Assembly: GCF_000026365.1 (NCBI RefSeq)
Contig: NC_012993.1
Coordinates: 124,001 to 188,000 of the forward strand
DNA from: Zygosaccharomyces rouxii
Lineage: Eukaryota > Ascomycota > Saccharomycetes > Saccharomycetales > Saccharomycetaceae
Direction of reading: 5' to 3'
DNA length: 64,000 bases
A program made the translations under genes and the position numbers. This document shows positions 31,490 through 40,291 of this stretch, piece by piece (the first letter of the stretch is position 1; each line of letters opens with the position of its first letter). The notes beneath the pieces were generated by a model. It ran no database searches and was not told the origin of the DNA. It saw nothing but the letters and a program-made list of their open reading frames with translations.

Positions 31490-32515
31490 ATGAGCCACTC
31501 ACCTCAAGTAATCTGTTTGGGTAACCCATTGCTTGACATTCAAGCCGACGTCGATGCTGCTTATCTAGAGAAGTACGCCTTAAAGGCTAATGATGCTATC
31601 TTAGTCGATGCTAATTCTGGTGATAAACGTATGGAAATTTACGAAGAAGTGATTAAGAAGCCAAATGTTCATTTCGTCGCTGGTGGTGCCGCTCAAAACA
31701 CTGCAAGAGGTGCTGCTTATGTCCTCGGTCCCCAAAAAGTTGGTTATTTTGGTTCTGTAGGTCAAGATACCTATGCAGACAAGTTGCTTGCAGAGAACGA
31801 AACCGCTGGTGTCGCTTCATTCTATCAAGTTCAAAAATCTGTTGGTACCGGTAAATGTGCAGCTTTAATCACCGGTCATAACCGTTCTCTAGTGACCGAT
31901 TTGGGTGCGGCTAACCATTTTACACCTGACCATCTAGACGCTCACTGGGATAAGGTGGAAGCAGCCAAATTGTTTTACATCGGTGGTTTCCATTTAACTG
32001 TTTCACCAGATGCCATTTGCAAGTTGGGTAAACATGCTCAAGAGAGCGGTAAGCCATTTATCCTCAACTTGAGTGCACCATTCATCCCACAGTTTTTCAA
32101 ATCTGCTCTAGACCAAGTTTTGCCTTACACTACCTATGTGATCGCTAACGAATCCGAGGCTGCATCCTATGCAGAGTCGTATGGTCTAACTTGCTCCAAG
32201 GATGATTTGGAAGCTATTGCCAAGCACATTGTGGGTGATAGCACTCAAAGAACCGTTATCTTTACTCATGGTTTAGAGCCTACTGTCGTCGTTTCTAACC
32301 AAGGTACAAAGAGCGTTCCAGTTAAGCCAATTGCTGGTGAGAAGATTGTCGACACAAACGGTGCTGGTGATGCATTTGCGGGTGGTTTCCTAGCCGGTCT
32401 TGCTCAAGGCTTTGATTTACTCAAATCAATCGATTTGGGTCAATGGCTTGCTGCTCTTTCTCTACAAGAAATTGGTCCTTCTTTCCCAAAGACTAAGGTT
32501 CAATACAACAACTGA
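31490..32515 (+). CDS. ADO1: Adenosine kinase
   Basis: PfkB-family kinase that phosphorylates adenosine to AMP and drains adenosine from the S-adenosylmethionine cycle. From 31490 the product is 341 residues (340 in S. cerevisiae, YJR105W) and starts in the conserved VICLGNPLLDIQADVD. FVAGGAAQNTARGAAYVLG binds substrate, and the PfkB signature DTNGAGDAFAGGFLAG carries the catalytic Asp. An in-frame ATG at 31397 would add 31 residues that are basic, Ser/Thr-rich and free of acids, like a mitochondrial presequence (see findings). It is listed at the standard start. Confidence 0.95.
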   Translation: MSHSPQVICLGNPLLDIQADVDAAYLEKYALKANDAILVDANSGDKRMEIYEEVIKKPNVHFVAGGAAQNTARGAAYVLGPQKVGYFGSVGQDTYADKLLAENETAGVASFYQVQKSVGTGKCAALITGHNRSLVTDLGAANHFTPDHLDAHWDKVEAAKLFYIGGFHLTVSPDAICKLGKHAQESGKPFILNLSAPFIPQFFKSALDQVLPYTTYVIANESEAASYAESYGLTCSKDDLEAIAKHIVGDSTQRTVIFTHGLEPTVVVSNQGTKSVPVKPIAGEKIVDTNGAGDAFAGGFLAGLAQGFDLLKSIDLGQWLAALSLQEIGPSFPKTKVQYNN

Positions 32516-32691
32516 GATCTAAACTAAACTATAGAACATAGTATTAAGAATATAGCCTATAGAGCTTAATTGTGTATATTTTAAAGATATAACAATCGCT
32601 TTCGCCTCGAAGGTTCGTTTATTGTTAGTACATACACTATAATAAAGTTCAAGACTAAGGGTAAAAGTTAAAAAAATATATTGAAAATTTA

Positions 32692-34728
32692 ATGGACTGG
32701 GTACTCGCCGTAGCTCACCCCAAGCTTTTGTACGGCGATGCAACTGTTTCCTGGACTTTCTTGGTACCCAGCTTCTTGCATATGGCTACAAGCTTTGTGC
32801 TATTGGGGGTATGCGCATCTGATTATCTGTGTCCAAATGTTGCGAGATTAGCGGATTCCAATGGTCATGGTACGGGAACTCTAATGGCAGTACTTTTGTC
32901 TTGGTGCAATTCATCTCCTGATCTCTTCTCGAATTTTATGAGTTGGGTTACGCCTACAAATCATGGATCTAACGGTGGTTCTTCAATGGCTGCTTCTCTG
33001 TCGATAGGTGAAGTACTAGGTGCATGCGGTATCATATTATGTGTGGTAATTGGGTCTATTTTCACAATAATGGCTTCTGTGAGTGTGGAACTGACAAAGG
33101 CTCAAAGGCACAGTTTTGTTAGAGATCTAGGGTTTGCTTTTGTTGCCATTGGGATTTTATGTTATGTGTGCCTTCGAAACAGAATCACCGTGTTAAACTG
33201 TTGCCTGATGGTGATGGTGTATTTGGTGTATTTGATCTTCAAATTTAAGTACAGAGTTTTGGAAAATGCACTCTCTACAGATGCTTTGGAACTAGATACA
33301 AACCATTCTTCTGAACAGGCATTGATCGATGAAAATACCCTTAGGAGTCATATTAAACCAAGTATTATATCTGCAATGGATTTTAACAGTCTTTTAACCA
33401 TGCTAGAGAATTCAAAGACTGGCAGCAAAGGTAGAACCGAATTGGAGGATTTAGCAAATCCTCAAGGTGATAGTCGGTTATTTGTTCCTCAGAGACCCAA
33501 CACAGAACCAACAAGAAGAGGTTCACATAGTGACGAGCTTGCAGATGTCTCTAACATGTTAGCAGTGCCACAATCTTCACCTGCAGCGTTTGGACCCTAC
33601 CACGATGATCCTGAAATAGCAATTCAAGAAGAACTCGCTATCCAAGAACCAGCAGCAACTAGTCGGCCGCCAAGAAAAGGTCAATTCAAAAGGCTAAAGA
33701 GCGGGCTCTTTCGGCTTTTTTTACCACACTTGGTGGATTTAAATAAAAAAACTGTGGTTGATGCAATCCTCTCACTCTTAACTGCACCATTTGTCATTTT
33801 ACTGCGTTTGTCATGTCCTCAACCTTTTGAAATAGCGGAATTCGATGATTATTCAGGCAAATATGTTATCTCTACGATGGACATAACACTGTTATTTATA
33901 CAATCGGTGATCTGCCCGCATATTTGTCTCATTATATTATCCTGTATCATGGATCACAAATTATCCATCATTTATTGGATTTTGGCTATGATATGTTCAG
34001 TCGGACTAACTACTCTAATGCTACAGTTTTACAAGTCCTTATTATCACACAACAGGTTTTCTTTGTTAAGACCCACTTTATGGGAACAAGAAAGTGCATC
34101 AGAAAGCAGGAGGGTTGTTGAAAAATCAGGCACTGTGATTGCTATCCTTTTCACCACAGTGGGAATCATTAACTCCATATTGTGGATCTCTTTAATTGCC
34201 AATTCCGTAATCGAAATGATGGAGCTTTATCAAAGGATTACCCACATCTCACAAGCGATACTGGGTCTCACCATATTTGCCTGGGGGAACTCCATAAGCG
34301 ATATAATTTCAAACATCGCTATGTGCAGATTGTATCGTAAGTTACCACAGGGCGAGAGTTCTGACAGCGATAAGGTGGCAACCAAATTCTTTATGATATC
34401 TTGCACTTCTTGTCTAGGAGGTGTCATGCTAAATTCCATGGGTGGCATTGGTATCAGTGGATTAGTTGCCCTGGTATTCATACTTGACGGTAATGGGAAG
34501 TGGTGGTTCGAAAGGTCTGTAGAACTTCATTCTAATGGTGCCATTGACTACAAATTTATTGTCTCATGCATTGCATTGGTACTACAGATATTGCTTTTAG
34601 CACTAATATTTGGAAGTCCATCTTCAACACACCAGTGGTTCAAAGAAAGGATGAAACCATTGGGTATTACCATGTGCTGTATTTGGGGAGTTGCTACACT
34701 ATGCAATATTCTCTTAGAATCATTTTAG
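32692..34728 (+). CDS. ECM27: Cation/Ca2+ exchanger family protein Ecm27
   Basis: Na+/Ca2+ exchanger superfamily membrane protein of 678 residues (725 in S. cerevisiae, YJR106W). Both α-repeats are visible: the first in LMAVLLSWCNSSPDLFSNF (near 65-83), the second in LTIFAWGNSISDIISNIAM in the C-terminal half, each with the Asn-Ser-x-x-Asp type motif. Ten or more hydrophobic helices flank a long cytosolic loop (about 215-345) with RRGSHSD, a possible kinase site. In S. cerevisiae it is an ER protein affecting Ca2+ homeostasis; ion selectivity is not established here. Tandem with ADO1 as in YJR105W-YJR106W. Confidence 0.93.
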   Translation: MDWVLAVAHPKLLYGDATVSWTFLVPSFLHMATSFVLLGVCASDYLCPNVARLADSNGHGTGTLMAVLLSWCNSSPDLFSNFMSWVTPTNHGSNGGSSMAASLSIGEVLGACGIILCVVIGSIFTIMASVSVELTKAQRHSFVRDLGFAFVAIGILCYVCLRNRITVLNCCLMVMVYLVYLIFKFKYRVLENALSTDALELDTNHSSEQALIDENTLRSHIKPSIISAMDFNSLLTMLENSKTGSKGRTELEDLANPQGDSRLFVPQRPNTEPTRRGSHSDELADVSNMLAVPQSSPAAFGPYHDDPEIAIQEELAIQEPAATSRPPRKGQFKRLKSGLFRLFLPHLVDLNKKTVVDAILSLLTAPFVILLRLSCPQPFEIAEFDDYSGKYVISTMDITLLFIQSVICPHICLIILSCIMDHKLSIIYWILAMICSVGLTTLMLQFYKSLLSHNRFSLLRPTLWEQESASESRRVVEKSGTVIAILFTTVGIINSILWISLIANSVIEMMELYQRITHISQAILGLTIFAWGNSISDIISNIAMCRLYRKLPQGESSDSDKVATKFFMISCTSCLGGVMLNSMGGIGISGLVALVFILDGNGKWWFERSVELHSNGAIDYKFIVSCIALVLQILLLALIFGSPSSTHQWFKERMKPLGITMCCIWGVATLCNILLESF

Positions 34729-35035
34729 GAGGATAATCCATTCCACTGACAATTTTGTCAATTATTCAAAGTTTCTTCGTGCGCGGGTTTCTCAGCGCGC
34801 CAGTGCATAAAAACAATGATAATAATAAAATAGTCGAGGAAACTAATACAGGATTAGAGAAACTCCAATGCATTATTGAAAAACAAACAAACAAACAAAC
34901 AAACAAAAAATAGACATGGTTATATAAAATGAGAACCGAAGTGGCATACAAATTTCTATTGGAGCTGATGTACCGCCAAGGGTGCCTGAGCGACACTCAG
35001 CGAGATAATAAAAAAATTTTGAAAAATTTGTCGTT
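34729..35035 (+). promoter_or_regulatory. LIH1 promoter with TATA and CAAA repeat
   Basis: A tract of CAAA units repeated in tandem (about 34884-34909) and TATATAAA at 34921-34928, 108 bp before the LIH1 ATG. An ATG overlapping the TATA end opens a 39-codon ORF running 13 nt into LIH1, but transcription should start downstream of it. GCGCGGGTTTCTCAGCGCGCC near 34781 is a small GC-rich patch. Confidence 0.5.
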
Positions 35036-36136
35036 ATGGTCTGGGTAGCTCATATCTTTGCTCCCTTTCTCGCAGCGATGCTTGTTACATCAGCGGCCTG
35101 GACTTCTGACACTATGGGACTTCTAAAGCGTGGTAGTGAAAAGGAAGAAATTAGTGAGGTGGAATTTACCGAGGATGTTTACGAGAGGCTACTTTATTTT
35201 AGTAAAGTGTCCGCATTGGTTAGCTGTATCTCTGGCAACGGCTTAATTCCTGACAAGACCTTGAAAGAGGGTGGATGTCCACCTCATCTTGCATTTTGCA
35301 GTGATGAGAAGGTTAATCCTACTGCTAATGCAACAAGAATTGAGCTTGTCTTGACAGCAGGTAAAGGAGAATTGGGCACGGGATGTCTCCTTGTTGATCA
35401 TACAAGAAAAGTGGTTATCGTTGCATTAAGAGCTTCTACTACAAGGCAAGATTGGTTAAGTGATTTTACAATTTATCCAACGAGTTGGGAACCAAGTTCG
35501 AAAAGTTGTTATAAAAATCTGGTAGAATCTGGTACCATAAAGCCGTGTGAAGATTGTAAGATCCATAGGGGGTTTTACAAATTTTCAGAAACTTTAGCAG
35601 AATTATTTTTGGATAAAATTGAACACATCTTTAGCAAATATCCTGAATACAATTTAGTGATCACTGGGCATTCTTTGGGTGCTGCGTTGGCTAGTATTGC
35701 GGGAATTGAATTAAAACTACGAGGTTATGATCCATTAGTGATAACTTATGCGAAGCCACTAATGTTCAATACGCAGATGAAAGAATGGGTTGATGAGCTT
35801 TTCCAAACTGAAGAGGTTGATAAGGACTGTCGTAAAAATGGTAAGTTGGATTTCAAAAAGGGTTTCTTTAGAGTAGTTCACGATAAGGACTATATCCCCA
35901 TGCTACCACCAAACTATAAACAAGCGGGTTTAGAGATCTTCATAAAAAAGAAAGATTTACCCCATGAGCGTTTCGATTTGGAATATAAAGGAACCAAAAG
36001 TTATTATGACTCTGAACCAGATTATAATTCTGAAGAATGGCAGGGAATATCACAAAGTTTCTCCAACGGCGATTGGCTCCATCGAAAGGAGCACTGTTCT
36101 TATTTTATATACATTAGTGGCTGCGAAGGCTTCTGA
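35036..36136 (+). CDS. LIH1: Class 3 lipase homologue Lih1
   Basis: α/β-hydrolase of the fungal lipase (class 3) family, 366 residues (328 in S. cerevisiae, YJR107W). The N-terminal 22 residues look like a secretion signal (WVAHIFAPFLAAMLVTSAAW). The nucleophile is Ser 213 in VITGHSLGAALAS; the oxyanion and cap region includes ALRASTTRQDWLSDF. Candidate acid and base residues lie downstream (VVHDKDYIPMLPP and HERFD/HCSYF). Cysteines near the C-terminus may form disulfides, fitting a lumenal or secreted enzyme. The substrate is unknown. Tandem with ECM27 as in S. cerevisiae. Confidence 0.92.
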   Translation: MVWVAHIFAPFLAAMLVTSAAWTSDTMGLLKRGSEKEEISEVEFTEDVYERLLYFSKVSALVSCISGNGLIPDKTLKEGGCPPHLAFCSDEKVNPTANATRIELVLTAGKGELGTGCLLVDHTRKVVIVALRASTTRQDWLSDFTIYPTSWEPSSKSCYKNLVESGTIKPCEDCKIHRGFYKFSETLAELFLDKIEHIFSKYPEYNLVITGHSLGAALASIAGIELKLRGYDPLVITYAKPLMFNTQMKEWVDELFQTEEVDKDCRKNGKLDFKKGFFRVVHDKDYIPMLPPNYKQAGLEIFIKKKDLPHERFDLEYKGTKSYYDSEPDYNSEEWQGISQSFSNGDWLHRKEHCSYFIYISGCEGF

Positions 36137-36266
36137 AACATAATATAGGCGTTTTTATTTTTATTTTTATTTTTTTTTTTTTTTTTTCAATTACATATGA
36201 ATTATTTATTATAAACATACTTGGAACCAGTCCAAGTATCATTCAATAATGATTTTCCTTTCAACA

Positions 36267-37517
36267 TCACAGTACACCTGAGTCCTTTAGACTGTTTTCT
36301 AGTATAGTTTCCTTTATGGCGGCAAACACCAATTTGATATTGGAAGTATCTGTGGCTTGCGTAACATGAGGGTAAATGCTTAAGTTTGCTCTATTGAGTT
36401 GAACAAATCTCCAGAGAATGTATTTTGCCGCTTTATTAATATCTTGACCACCGGTATAATCGGGGAAGTAATTTTCTAATGGGACTTTTTGTAGCTTCTC
36501 TGCGAATAGATCAATTTTGTTTAGGAAGAGAACTACCGAAGTTCTTGAAAACCATCTACTATTGACAACATTTTCAAAAAGCACCAAAGACTCTTGGAAA
36601 CGATTTTGTGATTGGTCTTCCAATAGAACTTGATCGTATTCAGATAGAGAAACACAAAATATAATTATGGTCACGCTATCAAAACAATGTATCCATTTTT
36701 TACGTTCCGATCTTTGACCGCCCACATCATAGATGTGCAATTTCAAATTGGACCCCACATCAAATACTTCATCGAATATACCCGAAGTCTTTTGTCTTGA
36801 ACGTAAAATATCTTGCACGCTAGGAATATAGTTGGGCTGTGAGATACGATCAATATTTTCCACAAAATAACTAGCAGAATCCATTAAATAAAATTCCGAT
36901 CTGTGATTTGAATTCAATAATTCCTTTGTAGAGGGCAATTCCCATAGTTTTACCAAGGTAGATGCAATTTGTGCCGGAAATTGCGAAGTATTGGCTAAAT
37001 AGTAATTGCCCGTTCTACCTTCTTCCGTGTATTGATATTCTTCCACCAGTTGGATATCTTCTTCTGTAATTCCTGAACTAGGCTCCAACGGCACTCCAAA
37101 TTTATTTCTGGCTTCCAGCAGAGACTTGGCGATTTCTAGTACATTATCGTAAACCACTGATTTATGCTCTATCAATTCCTGCTGGCTGAATCCATTTTGG
37201 TGTAAAATCTTTAGTTGCTGAATAATCGTTGATTTACCACTTTCGCCTGCACCTAATAACAATACTTTAAACTCGGTACCTTTATTAGACCTGCTACTTG
37301 TCTCCAATGCATTACCATTGGTGTCAGACTGTTTTTCTCCGTCCAGTCGCATATTATCGGAACCATCACTTTTTTCGAAGGTACTACTATCGTTGTTTCT
37401 AGTTTCTTTCCCATTAGCGTTTTGCAAGTGATTCCTTTTTGGATTAGCAGTTGCATTAGTATGTGCGGGAGGCCGTTCAGACACTCCTTCTTTCGTCTTC
37501 GATCCACATACTCCCAT
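36267..37517 (-). CDS. GPA1: Pheromone-response G protein alpha subunit Gpa1
   Basis: Gα subunit that binds the mating receptors and restrains Gβγ. The frame is open upstream, but the ATG at 37517 starts MGVCGSKT, the exact N-myristoylation/palmitoylation signature, so it is taken as the start (416 residues; 472 in S. cerevisiae). The P-loop GAGESGKST is at 89-97, switch II is DVGGQRSERKKW, the guanine-specificity motif is FLNKIDLF, and TQATDT stands where most Gα proteins have TCATDT. The C-terminus, which contacts the receptor, ends ENSLKDSGVL. The shorter length comes from a reduced helical-domain insert. It is a breakpoint neighbour: in S. cerevisiae GPA1 is on chromosome VIII, away from LIH1. 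Confidence 0.96.
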   Translation of the reverse strand: MGVCGSKTKEGVSERPPAHTNATANPKRNHLQNANGKETRNNDSSTFEKSDGSDNMRLDGEKQSDTNGNALETSSRSNKGTEFKVLLLGAGESGKSTIIQQLKILHQNGFSQQELIEHKSVVYDNVLEIAKSLLEARNKFGVPLEPSSGITEEDIQLVEEYQYTEEGRTGNYYLANTSQFPAQIASTLVKLWELPSTKELLNSNHRSEFYLMDSASYFVENIDRISQPNYIPSVQDILRSRQKTSGIFDEVFDVGSNLKLHIYDVGGQRSERKKWIHCFDSVTIIIFCVSLSEYDQVLLEDQSQNRFQESLVLFENVVNSRWFSRTSVVLFLNKIDLFAEKLQKVPLENYFPDYTGGQDINKAAKYILWRFVQLNRANLSIYPHVTQATDTSNIKLVFAAIKETILENSLKDSGVL

Positions 37518-38480
37518 CTTATGTTTCCAATTTTCTTTATTTTTTAGTAAAGGTCTCCTGTTATTCTTGTGCAATAAAACCAAATGTCGAGAAAACTTTT
37601 CTAAGTGGAGACACCTTGGTTGATTTAAGTTTGATAGCCCTTCCTCGGTTCTCCCTGAAGATTCTTTACAAATAAATACAGGGCAAATTTCCACTCTTCT
37701 TTTTCTAAAATGGGGTACCCCTTCAACTCCCTCTTTTTTTTTTTTTTTTTTTATTCACTGATATCACTTTCTTATTTCTACTAAAGTGAAAAACATGAAA
37801 AAAAAAAAAAAAAAAAAGTCAAAAAATGCATCACATCATGGCACCAACTGAAATAAAAAAGAAACAGTAAAGGGATTAGAAATATCCACAGAATTCTCGA
37901 TCATTAGGCGAATTACAAACGATTGCGTTTGTCTGTTTACTCTTCATTCTACCCCAAAAGTTTTCTTAGCGTAGTAACGCATTAGTTTCTATTGTAAATC
38001 CTCTCCTGAGTCTTGTGCCAACTGTACGTCCGAGGGTCGGAAGACCATAACCTAATTTTCGAAAACACCAGCGTAGGCACTGTTGTGCTAACCTTCGTGT
38101 TCCCAGCCACGCACGAAATTTGGGTAACGCATATTATTACCCGAGGGAACTAAGTGATTTTTCGATTTTTATTGGTCAAACTTTCATTACTGTTTTCCAT
38201 AGCCCTAGGTGACCATCTCCCCATACAAAGGGGCGATGGAATGCAATGTGGGAAGAACAGGCCCGGAAATAAAAGTCTCGTTACTATTGGCGTTACTCAA
38301 TTCCTCTGCAATTTAGATGTGGCAACAGGCGTGGCACGAGGTCAATGCCTTCGAAATGCACACCAGAAGCTTATCACAGGAGTACGCATGGGACGGCACT
38401 TTCTTATTAATTCTCAATTCTTATCTCTATTCCTTAGTGTTACATTGTGTCTAGCCGCTGACATTGGTAATGACATTAGC
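37518..38480 (-). promoter_or_regulatory. GPA1 upstream region
   Basis: A long gap. T19 (37734-37752) and A21 (37798-37818) flank 45 bp and could pair as a hairpin or exclude nucleosomes. AGAAACA near 37860 is one base off a pheromone element. TCCGA-GGG-TCGGA at 38029-38041 is a perfect inverted repeat containing CCG-N5-CGG, the style of a Zn2Cys6 dimer site. An ORF from ATG 38241 to 38522 (93 codons) has no recognisable features and overlaps the end of the antisense 77-residue ORF. Confidence 0.45.
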
Positions 38481-38714
38481 TCAATTAGGGTCCCTCGAAC
38501 GTGGTCTCTTTGTACAGGGTGATGTAGCAGCGTAGTTGACATTACGTTTAATCGAATCTCTATGTTCTTGTAATGGCTTCAGATTGGGTAGCGGTTCTGA
38601 AGGTAAACTTCTTTGATAGAGTTCTTGTTGCCAATGTGTATCCGTTGAATCTTGGCTTTGTGAAGTATTATTCTCTAACAGCCACAGCTCGTAATCATCT
38701 AGTTCGAAATCCAT
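38481..38714 (-). CDS. Hypothetical small protein, 77 residues
   Basis: An ATG-started ORF with protein-like composition: an acidic, aromatic N-terminus (MDFELDDYELWLLENN), a polar middle with PSEPLPNLKPLQEHRDS, and a basic end (KRPRSRDPN). I do not recognise a family. In S. cerevisiae the gene next to GPA1 is TIM10, but no CX3C motif is present here, so this is not Tim10. It is the only credible ORF between GPA1 and PAM17. Real gene or chance cannot be decided from one sequence. Confidence 0.4.
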   Translation of the reverse strand: MDFELDDYELWLLENNTSQSQDSTDTHWQQELYQRSLPSEPLPNLKPLQEHRDSIKRNVNYAATSPCTKRPRSRDPN

Positions 38715-39230
38715 AGCAAGTTGTATAATGATGATGTGTGTCCTTAGCTAGACGGAAGTAGTAAGAAGAAGTTTACGTTGGTGTTCTGGAATGGAATAAT
38801 TTGATGCATCGCGATGCGAACATCGTAGAAGAACCACGGTAAAGGAAGGTCTAGGGATAAAAGGCTAGGTACCAGGGTGCTGCTAATGACAGTCTGGAAG
38901 AGGTTGGTACGATAACAGGGGTAAAGATGCTCAGCGGCAGTGCAGGTAATATTCACGAAGATCACGTGACCCAATGAACTGGACCATATCATATGGAGCT
39001 ACACTCAAATGGGAGCTGCCCCAATACTGTCTGAATGCTGTCTTGCCATGCCGCCAATGTGGTTTCTGTATACCTGCTAGTATCTTACCCTCGGTACTAT
39101 ACCCCGTTACCCTGACCAGTATCTCACGCTACTTGCCATCACACGGTTTGAGCTCATCAAGGTTCAGTTAAACTCTGCCATAGAAACTAAAATTTGAAAT
39201 TGGAACCCCAAGAACCCCCCCAATATATCG
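38715..39230 (+). promoter_or_regulatory. PAM17 upstream region
   Basis: GATCACGTGACCCAATG at 38961-38975 combines an E-box (38963-38968) with a CCAAT box directly beside it, the same pair of motifs seen before ATP2 and COX5. A short ORF from 38974 overlaps this site and has no protein character. No other gene is seen. Confidence 0.5.
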
Positions 39231-39794
39231 ATGTTTGCCCTCAAAAATTCTCCATTAGCTTCTAAAGCTACCACAAGACTTCTACGCCCTCAAATTTTGA
39301 GTCCTAGATTCAACAGTACTACTTCGAAAGATTCACAAGAACAATTGACATGGGCTAATTTCTTTGACCTAAGGAAAAAGGAACGTAGAATCAATATCGG
39401 TTCATCAGCTTTCACAGCCTTTTTGGGTTGTAATGCATCGTGGGTTTACCTTTCCACCTTAGAAATCGATCCATTACAACCAATTATGGGATTCGATCCA
39501 TTAATTGTGATATCATCAGCCATAGTTGCATCAGGATTCTTAGGATACTTAATGGGTCCAGTAATTGGTACTCAGTTATTCAAAGTGTCAAACAAAAGAA
39601 GATTGACAAGTTTTGAAATTAAGAATAAGGAATTTTTAAGGAAAGTCGTTGCTAATCGTGTAAATCCATCATCTCAAAGTTTTAGCAATCCTGTTCCTGA
39701 TTACTATGGTGAAAAAATCGGCTCCATCAAGGAATACAGACAGTGGTTGAGAGATTGTCATGCTTACAGGAGGAAAGCAAAGGAATTTTTGTAA
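39231..39794 (+). CDS. PAM17: Presequence translocase subunit Pam17
   Basis: Inner-membrane component of the TIM23 presequence translocase that helps assemble the import motor. It has 187 residues (197 in S. cerevisiae, YKR065C). The first 29 residues are basic and free of acids, a mitochondrial presequence (SKATTRLLRPQILSPRFNST). The conserved WANFFDLRKKERRINIGSS precedes two membrane helices (FTAFLGCNASWVYLS; PLIVISSAIVASGFLGYLMG), and the matrix tail is charged (YYGEKIGSIKEYRQWLRDC). OAF3 follows at 43 kb, as YKR064W follows YKR065C. Confidence 0.95.
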   Translation: MFALKNSPLASKATTRLLRPQILSPRFNSTTSKDSQEQLTWANFFDLRKKERRINIGSSAFTAFLGCNASWVYLSTLEIDPLQPIMGFDPLIVISSAIVASGFLGYLMGPVIGTQLFKVSNKRRLTSFEIKNKEFLRKVVANRVNPSSQSFSNPVPDYYGEKIGSIKEYRQWLRDCHAYRRKAKEFL

Positions 39795-39925
39795 AGACAT
39801 TTCAATATCCTCTGATAACATTCATTTTTAATCTTAACTTAACATCTCTTAGCCAGTGCATATATAGCGATTTGAAAAGACAGAAAATACGTATAAATTG
39901 AGTTAAATAAATCGAAATAGAAGAA

Positions 39926-40291
39926 CTAGTTTTGGACTTTGTTGTCGCCGTGTGGCTTGGCGGCGGATGCATCAACCACTTCTTCATAACGTGGCAATGT
40001 ACCTTGAGCTTCCAAATCGACATTGAAGTCACCATTTCTTGGTTGTTGTGGCTCGGAACCGTCTTCTTGAGCTGGAACAGACTCATAGCCGGATTGACGT
40101 TCTTCACTAGTTTCATAAATCACGTAAGCAGCGTGGAAAATAGCAGGGAAGAAGAATAATACAAATAGCAGCAAGTTTAATAGGAAATCTCTGCTAAAGA
40201 AACCCCTACGAACCCAAACTGTAATAGGTGGAAGGAAAACCGAAAGCACCATCAAGAGCACATCATGCTTGTTAACAGAATACACAGACAT
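39926..40291 (-). CDS. SNA3: Vacuolar-sorting PMP3-family membrane protein Sna3
   Basis: Two-helix membrane protein of the Pmp3/Sna family, 121 residues from the first ATG at 40291. Helices are DVLLMVLSVFLPPITVW and FLLNLLLFVLFFFPAIFHAAYVIYE, with the family motif FLPPITVWVRRG. The cytosolic tail carries TLPRYEEVV, a possible LPxY site for the ubiquitin ligase Rsp5. S. cerevisiae Sna3 (YJL151C), as I recall, uses PPAY for this. It probably traffics to the vacuole lumen through the multivesicular body pathway. It is convergent with PAM17, and DAS1 follows, as YJL149W follows YJL151C. Confidence 0.9.
   Translation of the reverse strand: MSVYSVNKHDVLLMVLSVFLPPITVWVRRGFFSRDFLLNLLLFVLFFFPAIFHAAYVIYETSEERQSGYESVPAQEDGSEPQQPRNGDFNVDLEAQGTLPRYEEVVDASAAKPHGDNKVQN

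Noticed and set aside
34929..35048. A 39-codon ORF overlapping the LIH1 start.
   Set aside because: Its ATG touches a TATATAAA box, so transcription should begin downstream and the ORF is not in the leader.
37518..37694. A 59-residue N-terminal extension of GPA1.
   Set aside because: It has no ATG, and the MGVCGS start at 37517 is the expected lipid-modification signal.
38241..38522. A 93-codon ORF upstream of GPA1.
   Set aside because: No family features; overlaps the better antisense ORF at 38481-38714; likely chance.
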